A DNA stretch of 64,000 bases from Dokdonella sp. Its GTDB lineage: Bacteria; Pseudomonadota; Gammaproteobacteria; Xanthomonadales; Rhodanobacteraceae. How positions within the stretch are numbered: position 1 is the first letter of the stretch; each line of letters starts with the position of its first letter. Of this stretch, positions 29,120 through 37,499 are shown piece by piece. Made by a program: the position numbers and the translations under genes. The stretch covers positions 372,001-436,000 of the forward strand of contig JAHCAR010000001.1 of the NCBI GenBank assembly GCA_019634795.1, written 5' to 3'. The notes under the pieces were generated by a model. It was not told where the DNA came from and did not search any database. It saw nothing but the letters and a program-made list of their open reading frames with translations.

Positions 29120-29149
29120 GGGGTCGGGCATCCTCGTGCATCCGACCCC
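29120..29149. terminator. Hairpin between convergent genes
   Basis: GGGGTCGG / CCGACCCC, an 8-bp stem with a 14-nt loop, between the Sel1-repeat gene (+) and the CSLREA-type gene (-). No T-run follows on either strand; the role is inferred from its place. Confidence 0.42.
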
Positions 29150-29203
29150 GACACGCGCGGTCTCGCTTGCACCCCGTAGGCTCCAACCCGCCCGAACGTC
29201 GCG

Positions 29204-32200
29204 CTACCAGCGCAGAATCACATCACCGGAACCGGCCACCTTCCAGGCACCCTTCAACCACTCACCGTCGAGGTAGCGGTTGAGCTGCAGTTCGATCGTG
29301 GCGCCATGCTGGCGTGCGTTGACCACGAACAACGCGTCGCTGCCGGGTGCCGGGGTCGTCTTGAGAATCTGCACGGGGTTGTTCTGACCGGCGCCCCTGA
29401 GACGCGACTCGATCTGCGCACGGCCCAGATGCGCGGCATGCTTCTCGAAAGCCACGATCATCACCGCCGATTCGAAGCCGTCCGCGAAAATCAGGTCGCC
29501 AGAAGACTCGACGGCGCCGACATCGCAGGCTTGAGCGGGATTGCCGTTGACCACGACACCGCGCGGGTTGCCGGTTTGGTCGATTCCGCTGCAACCATTG
29601 AATCGATCGATCAGCGGCGAATCGGCGAATGGCAGGTGGGTCAGGGTCAGACCACCGTTGTCCGCAAGCGAACCAAGGCGCGGATCGATCACACCGGCGC
29701 CGAGCGGATCACCGATCAGGTTGTTGTTGGCGTCCGGGGTACCGATCGGCGCGCCGGTCAGACCCGATCCTGTGTTGTCTCCAACGAGGCTGTTGACCAG
29801 GGTGACTGCGGGATTCTCGCTGTGGATATCAGGCGCAGGGCTGGCCGAGGAATCCGAATTGCGGGCAAGAACAGTCGCGGAGACATTCAGGCTACCGCTT
29901 CCGCTGGAGAACAATCCACCAGCGGCCGGCGCGGGGCTGAACGTGCCGGTGCCTGCCGCGTTATCGATGATGCTGCTGCCCTCGATGCTGACCGCCGATG
30001 TCGAATCGACAGAGACATTGACACCGCCGCCGGCACGCAAGCTGCTGTTCCCCGAAACAGTCGAATCGAGCAATAAGAGATCGGCATTGTTCGAACCCGC
30101 GAGATAAACTCCACCGCTGTTCTGCCTCGACGAGTTGCCCGAAACCGTCGTGCGCGAGAGCGTGACGGTAGCCTGATCGGCGCTGATGAAGGCACCGCCA
30201 CCGCGAGTGTTGGCAGTCAGACCGAGAGGGTCGCCGGCGGCCTGATTGCCCGAGAGGGTCAGTTCCGAGATTGAAGATGAACCCGAGGCCTGTGACAGGT
30301 ACAAGCCGCCGCCGCGAGCCGTGGAATTCGGCCCAGAAGTCACGTCTGCGCCAATGTTGTCGAGGATACGCAGCCTGGAAAGCTCGGTGACACCGCCGCT
30401 GGCTTCGACGTAGAGACCCGCACCGCGACAATCGAGACAGCGCAGGCTGTTCCCGGAAAATTCCGAATCATGGGCGTCCAGCGTGGTGCCCTGGAGCAGC
30501 AGCGACAAGCCGCCACCTCTCGAATCCAAGTTGCTTCCGGTATTGCCCTGAAATTGCGTATCGGCAATCTCGACGATGCTTCCGCTTCCGGCCTGGATCT
30601 CCGCGCCAGCAGAGACATGCGCCTGATTCGAATTGAATGAGGCATCGCTCAGGGAAAAAGTAGAACTTCCCGGAGCTGAAGAGAAAAGTGCACCGCCGGT
30701 ATTGTTGGCCGAATTCGAACTGAATGACATCGAATCGATCACCAGGTTTTCCCGATTCCTGAGGGCTCCTCCCGATTCCGATCCACTGACCGATCCGCCG
30801 ATCAAGGTCATGCCCGACAACGCAACATCGAGGTTGCTCGCGTCAATGCCGTCGTCGATCAGAAAATGCCGCGATGCCGAGTGGGCATCGAGGACAAGCA
30901 ACGACTGCCCGGGACCGATGATCGATACCGGCGAGGCGACAAGCATCTGGCCCATCGTCAATGCATTGGTTTGCGTGCTGGCAAAGACACCCGCATCGAA
31001 CGTGATCACCGATGCATCCGGATCACCGTTGGCGGCCATCACGGCGTCGCGCAGGGTGCACTCGCCGATCGCCGTTCCGCAGAAGCCATCGCCCAGGTCA
31101 TCGCTGGCATTGACGACGAAATCGGCGCCAGCCTGGCCCGCTTCCTGTACCTCGACAGCGCCGATATCGCAGGCCGCCCCGAAGGGCCTGGATTCACCGC
31201 GCTGGTCCTGCCCGCTGCAGCCGGAAAAATGATCGATCGCAGGAGACCCGGGCAAGGGCAGCTGCGTGGGCGTCGAACCGCCATTGTCGCCAAGCGCGCC
31301 CAGCTTCGGCGCGACCGCGAGCAAGGTATTCGTCTGCGTGTTGAAGGTAGCCGTGCCGGGATCTTCAATCAGCGAATCCTGGACGTTGAAGGTCCCTCTC
31401 AGGTCCGCAGCGCGGCTGTTGGCCACGATGGTGCCGATCAATGTGGCCGAATTCGCGTCCACCGCGGAAAGCAGGCTGTTATTGCCCGAGACGGTGCTGG
31501 TGGTCAGGGTAAGTGAACTCCCGGTCGAATAGACAGCACCACCGCCGCCGCTGGAGTTCACGCCATTTCCGCTGATCGTGCTGTTGCTGATGCTCGTCGA
31601 ATTCTGACGCGCATAGACGCCGCCACCCTTGAAGGCCGCCGTGTTTCCGGACAGCGTACTGTCGATGAGGGTCAAATCGCGATAGCGCGACCACACCGCG
31701 CCGCCATCGGCAGCCGTCGAATTGCCGACCAGATGAACCCGATCCAGCTCCAGATTGGCAACGCTGCGAATCGCGCCGCCGCGACCACCCGGATCAGGCG
31801 CACTGCCATCGCCGTTGCCTCCGGTCAGGGTCAGGCCACTGATCATGTTGAGGGTATCGAGTGCGGTGTTGGGCGACGCCACGTTGGCGAAGTGAAATAT
31901 CCGCGACTGTCCACCGGCATCGATGGTCAGCCGGTCGGCGCCCGGCCCGCTGATCGTCGTGGACGATTGCATGGCCAGCTCACCGTTGCTCAGAGTGATC
32001 GTACCTGGCGATGCGAACACGGTCGGATCGAAGGTGATGATTGAAGCATCAACATTGCCTTCGGCGGCGAGAACCGCATCGCGCAAGGTGCACTCGCCGA
32101 CGGCGACTCCGCAGGAGCCATTGCCGGCGTCGTCCGTGGCGTTCACCACGAAATCCGGACCGCCTTGCAGCATCCCCGAACTGGTCGACTGACTGGTTTG

Positions 32201-32293
32201 CGCGATTGGACCACCGGCTGCGGGCGAGGCATTCGCGGCCTGAAGCATCAACAACTGACTGATGGTTGCTGCAAGCAAAGAGTAGCGCGGCAT
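29204..32293 (-). CDS. CSLREA-type beta-helix surface protein with internal IFADGFE motif and C-terminal extension
   Basis: A 1029-residue exported protein. Signal peptide: PRYSLLAATISQLLMLQAAN, then ASPAAGG. It carries two copies of a unit beginning DFVVNATDDAGNGSCGVAVG with ECTLRDAVLAAEGN (a CSLREA-type motif; the second copy is ECTLRDAVMAANGD), each followed by beta-helix rungs (SLTLTTSTVSGNNS, DLTLIDSTLSGNTAAFKGGG, DLLLLDSTVSGNSS). Two closing segments (LGALGDNGGSTPTQLPLPGS and LGSLADNGGLTLTHLPFADS) are of the choice-of-anchor Q type. The shared motif DLIFADGFES lies at the end of the repeats, but 88 more residues follow, ending AGSGDVILRW. Shifting one base would give a stop within four codons after the motif, so this tail may be a fusion. 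GGAG precedes the ATG. Confidence 0.82.
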   Translation of the reverse strand: MPRYSLLAATISQLLMLQAANASPAAGGPIAQTSQSTSSGMLQGGPDFVVNATDDAGNGSCGVAVGECTLRDAVLAAEGNVDASIITFDPTVFASPGTITLSNGELAMQSSTTISGPGADRLTIDAGGQSRIFHFANVASPNTALDTLNMISGLTLTGGNGDGSAPDPGGRGGAIRSVANLELDRVHLVGNSTAADGGAVWSRYRDLTLIDSTLSGNTAAFKGGGVYARQNSTSISNSTISGNGVNSSGGGGAVYSTGSSLTLTTSTVSGNNSLLSAVDANSATLIGTIVANSRAADLRGTFNVQDSLIEDPGTATFNTQTNTLLAVAPKLGALGDNGGSTPTQLPLPGSPAIDHFSGCSGQDQRGESRPFGAACDIGAVEVQEAGQAGADFVVNASDDLGDGFCGTAIGECTLRDAVMAANGDPDASVITFDAGVFASTQTNALTMGQMLVASPVSIIGPGQSLLVLDAHSASRHFLIDDGIDASNLDVALSGMTLIGGSVSGSESGGALRNRENLVIDSMSFSSNSANNTGGALFSSAPGSSTFSLSDASFNSNQAHVSAGAEIQAGSGSIVEIADTQFQGNTGSNLDSRGGGLSLLLQGTTLDAHDSEFSGNSLRCLDCRGAGLYVEASGGVTELSRLRILDNIGADVTSGPNSTARGGGLYLSQASGSSSISELTLSGNQAAGDPLGLTANTRGGGAFISADQATVTLSRTTVSGNSSRQNSGGVYLAGSNNADLLLLDSTVSGNSSLRAGGGVNVSVDSTSAVSIEGSSIIDNAAGTGTFSPAPAAGGLFSSGSGSLNVSATVLARNSDSSASPAPDIHSENPAVTLVNSLVGDNTGSGLTGAPIGTPDANNNLIGDPLGAGVIDPRLGSLADNGGLTLTHLPFADSPLIDRFNGCSGIDQTGNPRGVVVNGNPAQACDVGAVESSGDLIFADGFESAVMIVAFEKHAAHLGRAQIESRLRGAGQNNPVQILKTTPAPGSDALFVVNARQHGATIELQLNRYLDGEWLKGAWKVAGSGDVILRW

Positions 32294-32646
32294 TGAATGC
32301 TCCGGATTCTGGTCGGCCCTGCCGTTGCAGGGAAATGAGAGATGGCGCGGATGCACAATGTACAACAGTTCGAACATCTGCCCAATGCAGGATTTGCTGC
32401 ACCGAGGACCGCCTCGGCAAGTGGCAGGGTGCGCCGGCACGGCAGACGGAGCGGGCGAGTGCAACGAACATCAGGTCGGTGCGCAGCAGGCGGTGGATCT
32501 GCGTGATTCGATTGCCGACCGAAATGCGTCTGTTCAGGCAAGCGGCCACGCACCCATCGTCGGACCCGGCGGAGTTCCCTCGGACTCCCCTGCGCTGCCC
32601 CGATGGCCTGCGACGGAGCTCGCCTCGCGTTCATGGGAGTAGACAG
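32294..32646. other. Divergent intergenic region of two surface-protein genes
   Basis: 353 nt between the CSLREA-type gene and the beta-helix gene on the plus strand. It should hold both promoters. No gene, repeat or known regulatory element is recognised; the sequence is rich in G+C with a few short dyads. Confidence 0.45.
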
Positions 32647-33669
32647 ATGTACCGCTCGGTGGTGTCCAAAGGCTTCGGTCTGGTTGTGATCGTGGTAGCA
32701 GGCCCGGCGATCGCCAGCACTTCGTGCGTCTCGACGGCCGGTGGAATCCAGTCCGCATTGGACATTGCCCAGACCAATGGACAGGACGACACGATCAACA
32801 TCGTCGGTGGCAGCTATTCGCTGTCGGCAGAACTCGACTTCAGTTCGTCCGAGGCGCACAACCTGGTTGTCGAAGGTGGCTGGAACGCGGGTTGCACGTC
32901 GAGGAGCGGTGTGGAAACGCAGCTGAATGGGCAAAACCTCGTGACCGTGCTGGACGTGTTCAACGCCAATGGAAGCATCGATCTCGAACACCTGACATTC
33001 GCAGCGGGTCGTTCAACCGCTCCGCTGGCCGCCCCGATTTCGGTGTCCAGCAATACCGGCGATGTTGCCGTCCGCCTGTGCCAGTTTCTCGGCAATCGTT
33101 CGACCGAAGGATCCGGCGCATTGACGGCGTACACGGGCAGTGGCCACCTCTACCTGGCAAACAATCTGGTGGTCGCCAATCACGGCGCACTTCTCGGCGC
33201 CGTATTTCTCTCACAGGATGCAGGCGAGGGCTACGTGACCGGCAACACCATAGTCGCCAACGCTACCGACACCGCCGATATGCCTGGCGGCCTTGGCATA
33301 GGCGGCAACGGCCACTTCACGCTGACCAACAATATTCTCTGGAACAACGCGGGAACGAATGCCTACGACTTCCAGGCCAACGCCGCGCACAGTCGCTTCA
33401 ACAACGATATCGGCGTACTCGGCAATGGCGTGGCCGCGGACCAGGTCGTGGCTGAACAGTATGTCGATCCGCAGTTCGTCGCCTGTCCCGGCATTCTTTG
33501 CCTGAGCTTCGAACTTGGCGGCCAGTCCCCCCTGATCGACGCTGGCTTCGATACGCCCTTGGGTGGCCAGCCGGCATTGGATCTCAACGGCAAGCCCCGC
33601 CAGCTCGGGCTTCATGTCGACATCGGCGCCTACGAAAGCGAAGAGATCTTCGCCGACGACTTTGACTGA
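32647..33669 (+). CDS. Secreted beta-helix protein with EEIFADDFD C-terminus
   Basis: A 340-residue exported protein with signal peptide VSKGFGLVVIVVAGPAIAST. The body begins CVSTAGGIQSALDIAQTNGQ, the usual first strand of a beta-helix, and has rungs HNLVVEGGWNAGC, SIDLEHLTFAAG, HLYLANNLVVANHGAL, YVTGNTIVANATD and HFTLTNNILWNNAGTN. It closes with LDLNGKPRQLGLHVDIGAYE, the capping motif of the family, and ends at once with EEIFADDFD, a variant of the shared motif with D in place of G. GGGAG lies eight bases before the ATG. It faces the CSLREA-type gene divergently, and the two may be paralogues. Confidence 0.82.
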   Translation: MYRSVVSKGFGLVVIVVAGPAIASTSCVSTAGGIQSALDIAQTNGQDDTINIVGGSYSLSAELDFSSSEAHNLVVEGGWNAGCTSRSGVETQLNGQNLVTVLDVFNANGSIDLEHLTFAAGRSTAPLAAPISVSSNTGDVAVRLCQFLGNRSTEGSGALTAYTGSGHLYLANNLVVANHGALLGAVFLSQDAGEGYVTGNTIVANATDTADMPGGLGIGGNGHFTLTNNILWNNAGTNAYDFQANAAHSRFNNDIGVLGNGVAADQVVAEQYVDPQFVACPGILCLSFELGGQSPLIDAGFDTPLGGQPALDLNGKPRQLGLHVDIGAYESEEIFADDFD

Positions 33670-33716
33670 ACCTCTGCAAGCCTGCCGGTTCTGGCGGCGC
33701 CCTCTGGCCGCTACAC

Positions 33717-33729
33717 CTAGGGAGGGTCC
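33717..33729. repeat. IS5-like end motif CTAGGGAGGGTCC
   Basis: This 13-mer is the exact inverse of the sequence at 21790-21802 (GGACCCTCCCTAG), and shares CTAGGGAGG with the ends of the MITE at 37181-37472. It lies just after the beta-helix gene. A second end has not been found nearby, so it may be a decayed or chance copy. Confidence 0.35.
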
Positions 33730-33888
33730 TGCCCGCTGAATCGATACGGCGATCCAGGGCACCCCGGATTCAACGGCCAAACGAAGCCAGAGGCCGGGTT
33801 TCCCGATACCAGGCAGTTACGACTCCTGCGAACCCGACCCCTCGGGCGGATTGGGCCGGCTCCCCTACTTTTGCGTGGCCGATACGCC

Positions 33889-34878
33889 TCATGTTTCGAA
33901 GCCATCCGTGAAGATCTGATCGAATCGCTGTCCTTCCTCGAATCTCAGATTCAGGAAATTGCTCGACGTCGTACGCGGATCCACCGTTCCGGTACCCGGA
34001 TTCCACAGGACAAAGCCATCCACCTTTACATTCGGCGGCAGCGAAATCTCAGCACGAAGAACGAAGTCGGTGAAATTGACAATAACCACGTTGGCCCAGC
34101 TTGGCGGAGGATCTGCCACCACGGAATCCGAACATGCACGCACCAGGGCTCCCGCAGCAACATTCAGATTGAGGAGGTAACTCAGCCCTGAATCATCGAA
34201 ACCACGAATCTGCACGGTCGCTGCAGTACTCGATGTGTTGTATAGGTCAAGGCAGGTCGCGTTGCCGTCGCTGTCCTGGGGCGCGAAGTGCAGGACCGAG
34301 CCACGGGGAAGATTTGGGCTGAATCTGAGCTTGATCGTGTTGACCGATGTACGTGGATCGTAAGTTGAGGTTCCAGTATTGGCGATGAATCCATCGATCT
34401 GCACGCCTGCGGGAAGCGACGCACGGACATACGCCGTGAAGTCAGTGAAATTGACGATGACCGTGGCCGCCCAACTCGGTGGCGGCGTTGCGACCAGCGC
34501 ATCCGAGCAGGCGCGCACCGCCGATTCAGCCGGAATCGGGACGTTCCAGATGCTGGCCAGAGCTCCCGCTGAATCGAATCCGTCAAGAACTACAGTCTGT
34601 GGCGTGTTCGAGGAATTCATCAAGAACAGGCACGTCGTCGACTGGTCGTGATCCGATGGCACGAAGTAGAGCACTTGCGCATCCACAGCCGCCGGCGCCG
34701 TCGCGCTCGATGGCATCGGCGGCGGGACAGTTTCGTCCGAGTCGAACGCCTCACCAGCAGGGGACGGAATCTGAGGCACAGGCCCGACACCTTCATCTGT
34801 TGCCGAGGCATATCCGGGTGATAGTGAACACGCGAAAATAAGGCAGGCACACGCGATTCTGGAAATGAGCACAACCAC
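33889..34878 (-). CDS. Secreted protein with tandem duplicated domain and QIFTDGFET C-terminus
   Basis: A 329-residue exported protein, signal peptide ISRIACACLIFACSLSPGYA. Two copies of one ~120-residue domain follow: VLYFVPSDHDQSTTCLFLMN ... FTDFTAYVRASLPAGVQIDG ... TSTYDPRTSVNTIKLRF, and VLHFAPQDSDGNATCLDLYN ... FTDFVLRAEISLPPNVKVDG ... TGTVDPRTTSSNFLNLRF. Shared points are V-R-A-C-S-D, PPPSWA and VIVNFTDF. The last residues are FDQIFTDGFET, the shared C-terminal motif. The start is uncertain: the listed codon is GTG, and a GTG two codons later has better spacing from GGGGG. Lower apparent G+C than the nearby metabolic genes. Confidence 0.78.
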   Translation of the reverse strand: MVVLISRIACACLIFACSLSPGYASATDEGVGPVPQIPSPAGEAFDSDETVPPPMPSSATAPAAVDAQVLYFVPSDHDQSTTCLFLMNSSNTPQTVVLDGFDSAGALASIWNVPIPAESAVRACSDALVATPPPSWAATVIVNFTDFTAYVRASLPAGVQIDGFIANTGTSTYDPRTSVNTIKLRFSPNLPRGSVLHFAPQDSDGNATCLDLYNTSSTAATVQIRGFDDSGLSYLLNLNVAAGALVRACSDSVVADPPPSWANVVIVNFTDFVLRAEISLPPNVKVDGFVLWNPGTGTVDPRTTSSNFLNLRFEEGQRFDQIFTDGFET

Positions 34879-34991
34879 CCCCGTCAGTTATCGTTCGAAT
34901 TCCAACAAATGCAAAGTCGCCAGTGCAGCAACAGCAGCCAGGAACCCTGCGATCACACGCCTCTCCGACGAGGTGTGCCCAATCTTTGCAG

Positions 34992-36032
34992 CTAGGGCTT
35001 TGGCCGCGGTGTAGTGGCCACGCTCGGAGGCAGAATCGGCAAGGTCACCTTGGGCTGTTCGCCGGTCAGCGCCTCGAGAAAACCGGTGATCTTGTCGACT
35101 TCGTCATCGGTCAGTTTGGCGCCAAGCTGGCTATTGCCCATGATCGCCACCGCTTGGCGCAGATCCCAGACCTTGCCCGAATGAAAGTACGGCTGTGTGA
35201 TCGCGACATTGCGCAACGAAGCTGCCCGGAAGACATATTCGTCACTGGCAGTCTGGGTCACCGCAAAGCGTCCCTTGTCGCCCTCGGGCAGGATCTCGGC
35301 GCCGGGACGCTCGACCACCCCAAATGGCGCGTACATGGTGCCACCCACGTTGATGCCATTGTGGCAGGCCACGCAACCCTTGTTGATGAACAGGGCCAGA
35401 CCCGCTTGCTGATCGGCGTCGAGCGCCTTCGCATTGCCCTCGAGGTAGCGATCGAAGGCTGCGTTCGGCGTGATCAGAGTCGCCTCGAACACCGCGATGG
35501 CCTTGCGCACATTGTCGAAGGTAAGCGGGTCGGCAACACCTGGAAAGGCCTTGGCGAACACTGGCAGGTACCCGGGTATGCCCTTCAGTTGCTCGATCAC
35601 GTGTTCCGGCGTCGTATCCATTTCCACCGGATTGACCAGCGGGCCACCGGCCTGCGCCTCGAGATCCTTGGCACGCCCATCCCAGAACTGGGCAACTTCG
35701 AATACAGCGTTGTAGACCGTCGGCGCATTGCGTCCACCACGCTGCCAGCGATGCCCAAGCGAGGTTTCCTGCAGATCAACGCCACCCATGCCGATCATGT
35801 GGCAGGAATTGCAACTGAGGGCATGGCTTTCCGACAGCCTCGTGTCGAAGTACAGCATCTTGCCGAGTTCCTGCTTGGCCGGCGTGGCCGGATTTCCCGG
35901 CAACGCCGGCGCGGCAGTGGGTATCGGTTTGAACAGACCCTGTGCCTGTTTCAACAACGCGGGCTGCGCGGATACCTGGCCCGTTGCCAGGCATCCCAGG
36001 GAAATCAAAATCGCAATGGTGAGCTCACGCAT
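34992..36032 (-). CDS. Dihaem cytochrome c peroxidase (CcpA/MauG family)
   Basis: A 346-residue periplasmic enzyme that reduces hydrogen peroxide with electrons from cytochrome c. Signal peptide: RELTIAILISLGCLATGQVS. Two haem c motifs are present: C74-x-x-C77-H78 (CNSCHMIGMGG) and C220-x-x-C223-H224 (CVACHNG). The N-terminal pattern KQELGKMLYFDTRLSESHAL and the central VNPVEMDTTPEHVIEQLKG, then YFHSGKVWDLRQAVAIMG, are those of bacterial CcpA enzymes. AGGAGATC precedes the ATG. It acts in peroxide defence outside the cytoplasm, complementing KatG inside; the neighbours are secreted proteins, not electron carriers. Confidence 0.95.
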   Translation of the reverse strand: MRELTIAILISLGCLATGQVSAQPALLKQAQGLFKPIPTAAPALPGNPATPAKQELGKMLYFDTRLSESHALSCNSCHMIGMGGVDLQETSLGHRWQRGGRNAPTVYNAVFEVAQFWDGRAKDLEAQAGGPLVNPVEMDTTPEHVIEQLKGIPGYLPVFAKAFPGVADPLTFDNVRKAIAVFEATLITPNAAFDRYLEGNAKALDADQQAGLALFINKGCVACHNGINVGGTMYAPFGVVERPGAEILPEGDKGRFAVTQTASDEYVFRAASLRNVAITQPYFHSGKVWDLRQAVAIMGNSQLGAKLTDDEVDKITGFLEALTGEQPKVTLPILPPSVATTPRPKP

Positions 36033-36239
36033 GCTGATCTCCTGCTTTCATCAATCCATCAGAAGGCCGGAGCGGACTGCCCCAGGCCGATGGCCGCTTC
36101 GACGTACGATTGGACCCAGGCGCCGTTTCGACCTCTTGCACTGACAGCAACCCGCCGACTACCACCTCTGGCGATTGGGCGGCCGTAAGCTGGTCGCCAT
36201 CCGCCGGCAATTACCGAGCGAACTGCCGAAAGCCGGCAA

Positions 36240-36791
36240 TCAATCGCCGTTCTCGTCTTTCGTCGGCGTAGGCGAAGGCGCAGGCGCAGGCGGTTGCCCC
36301 TTGCCACCCGGACCCATGCCCGGACCCATGCCTTTACCGGGACCCATGCCTTTGCCGGGACCCATGCCTTTGCCGGGACCCATGCCTTTGCCGGGACCCA
36401 TGCCTTTGCCGGGACCCATGCCTTTGCCGGGGCCCATGGCACCACCCTGACGCAGCGGCGCGTCGGGCAAGGTCACACCTTGATCGGCGGCGCGCTTCTT
36501 CATCTGCTCATGATGTTGCAGGCGCAGAGCCTCGCGTTCCTGGTCGGTCTTTGCACTGCGCATCTGCTGCTGGAACGCGGTGCGCTCGGCGGGTGTCATC
36601 AACTGCCATCCATAGACCTGAGCACCCTCGGCAACCGGCGCCTGCGCCGGTGTGCCGCTTTGCGGCTGAGTGGCGGTTGCGGTCGTGGCTGATCCTTGGC
36701 CATCGGTGTTTCCCTGCTGATCGGCCAACACCGGCAGTGCAAGCATCAACGAAACCGGGACGCCCAGCAGGAGAGTGCGTTGGATGCGCAT
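36240..36791 (-). CDS. Small exported protein with six MGPGKG repeats
   Basis: A 183-residue protein with a signal peptide (MRIQRTLLLGVPVSLMLALP, then VLADQQ). The central part, from WQLMTPAERTAFQQQMRSAK to HHEQMKKRAADQGVTLPD, is helical and looks like the small periplasmic 'MTPAER' proteins of Burkholderia/Xanthomonas, distantly Spy-like. The tail is (MGPGKG)x6 followed by MGPGMGPGGKGQPP and PAPAPSPTPTKDENGD. The repeats are exact 18-nt copies except one base in the last and one in the first, so copy number probably varies by slippage. AGAGG lies upstream of the ATG. Role unknown; the methionine-rich tail could bind copper, which is inference. Confidence 0.72.
   Translation of the reverse strand: MRIQRTLLLGVPVSLMLALPVLADQQGNTDGQGSATTATATQPQSGTPAQAPVAEGAQVYGWQLMTPAERTAFQQQMRSAKTDQEREALRLQHHEQMKKRAADQGVTLPDAPLRQGGAMGPGKGMGPGKGMGPGKGMGPGKGMGPGKGMGPGKGMGPGMGPGGKGQPPAPAPSPTPTKDENGD
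36330..36437. repeat. 18-bp tandem repeat, six copies
   Basis: Six back-to-back 18-bp units (plus-strand form GCCTTTGCCGGGACCCAT) within the coding region of the MGPGKG protein. The unit nearest the gene end has A in place of G in TTTACC, and the first unit has GGGGCC. The unit is a multiple of three, so expansion or loss would keep the frame. Confidence 0.95.
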
Positions 36792-37180
36792 GGCAATAAC
36801 CTCTTTGACGGATACGCTGTCATTGGATGAATGGTCATTTAATGCTGCGCCGGACGACACCGATGATTGTTGATCGAGATCAACAAGGCAGGTTCCAGAG
36901 ATGCGTCGAAAAGCCCATGAAGCAGGACTCGCCGCCGGCTGCGACACACTGTCGCAACTGGACCGGCCAAAGGGGCAAGCCGCGACAGCCAGGATCTCGG
37001 GATACAGACATCCAACATCCCGACGATTTCCCGCCCCATGAATTGTCGATGTCCTGCTGATGCGATAAATGGTTGCCGCCACCATGCGGACATGAGCGAC
37101 CAGGTGCGCTTGGCGAATCGGAATCCTGGAATGGCTTCGATGTATTCGAACTCTCGAAGCCTCGCGTAGAACGGCAAAAT
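36792..37180. other. Intergenic region upstream of the MGPGKG gene
   Basis: 389 nt from the start of the MGPGKG gene to the MITE. It should hold that gene's promoter. No gene, repeat or known regulatory motif was recognised. Confidence 0.45.
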
Positions 37181-37472
37181 CTAGGGAGGCTCTGAACAAG
37201 TGGCACAACCGTCACGACGCCTGCCTGCGTGCAGATCGCGGCGCGCCGACGCATACAGACTGGCCGTCCTTCAAGGCGGCGCAACAAAGAGCTGCGCGCA
37301 GGCAGGCGTCGCCCAAGCGATTGATTCAATGGAACGCGGGTGGCGTCCAGAAGGCCCGCCACAGGCACCACGCGGCTCGTCAAGGCAACCAGCCTTCACT
37401 TCGCCACGCAGCACCTGTGGCGAGCCTTCTGAACGCCATGACGATTGCGCCACTTGTTCAGAGCCTCCCTAG
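37181..37472. mobile_element. 292-bp IS5-like MITE with cloverleaf inverted repeats
   Basis: The ends are 34-bp inverted repeats with two mismatches (left CTAGGGAGGCTCTGAACAAG at 37181, right its inverse ending at 37472). Both ends are flanked by CTAG, which fits a 4-bp target duplication, leaving a core that begins GGAGGCTCTGAACAAG, similar to the IS5 end GGAAGGTGCGAACAAG. Inside are two more stems: 37215-37234 with 37292-37311 (19 of 20 paired) and 37342-37368 with 37411-37437. No transposase is encoded. The whole would fold as a three-way junction. Confidence 0.75.
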
Positions 37473-37499
37473 GGCGGCAGACTTCACGTGCATGTGGTG

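Noticed and set aside
36059-36450. Open frames with WVPAKA and GPMPLP repeats across the MGPGKG region
   Set aside because: They are the same 18-bp repeat read in other frames; only the MGPGKG frame has a signal peptide, a ribosome-binding site and a family-like domain.
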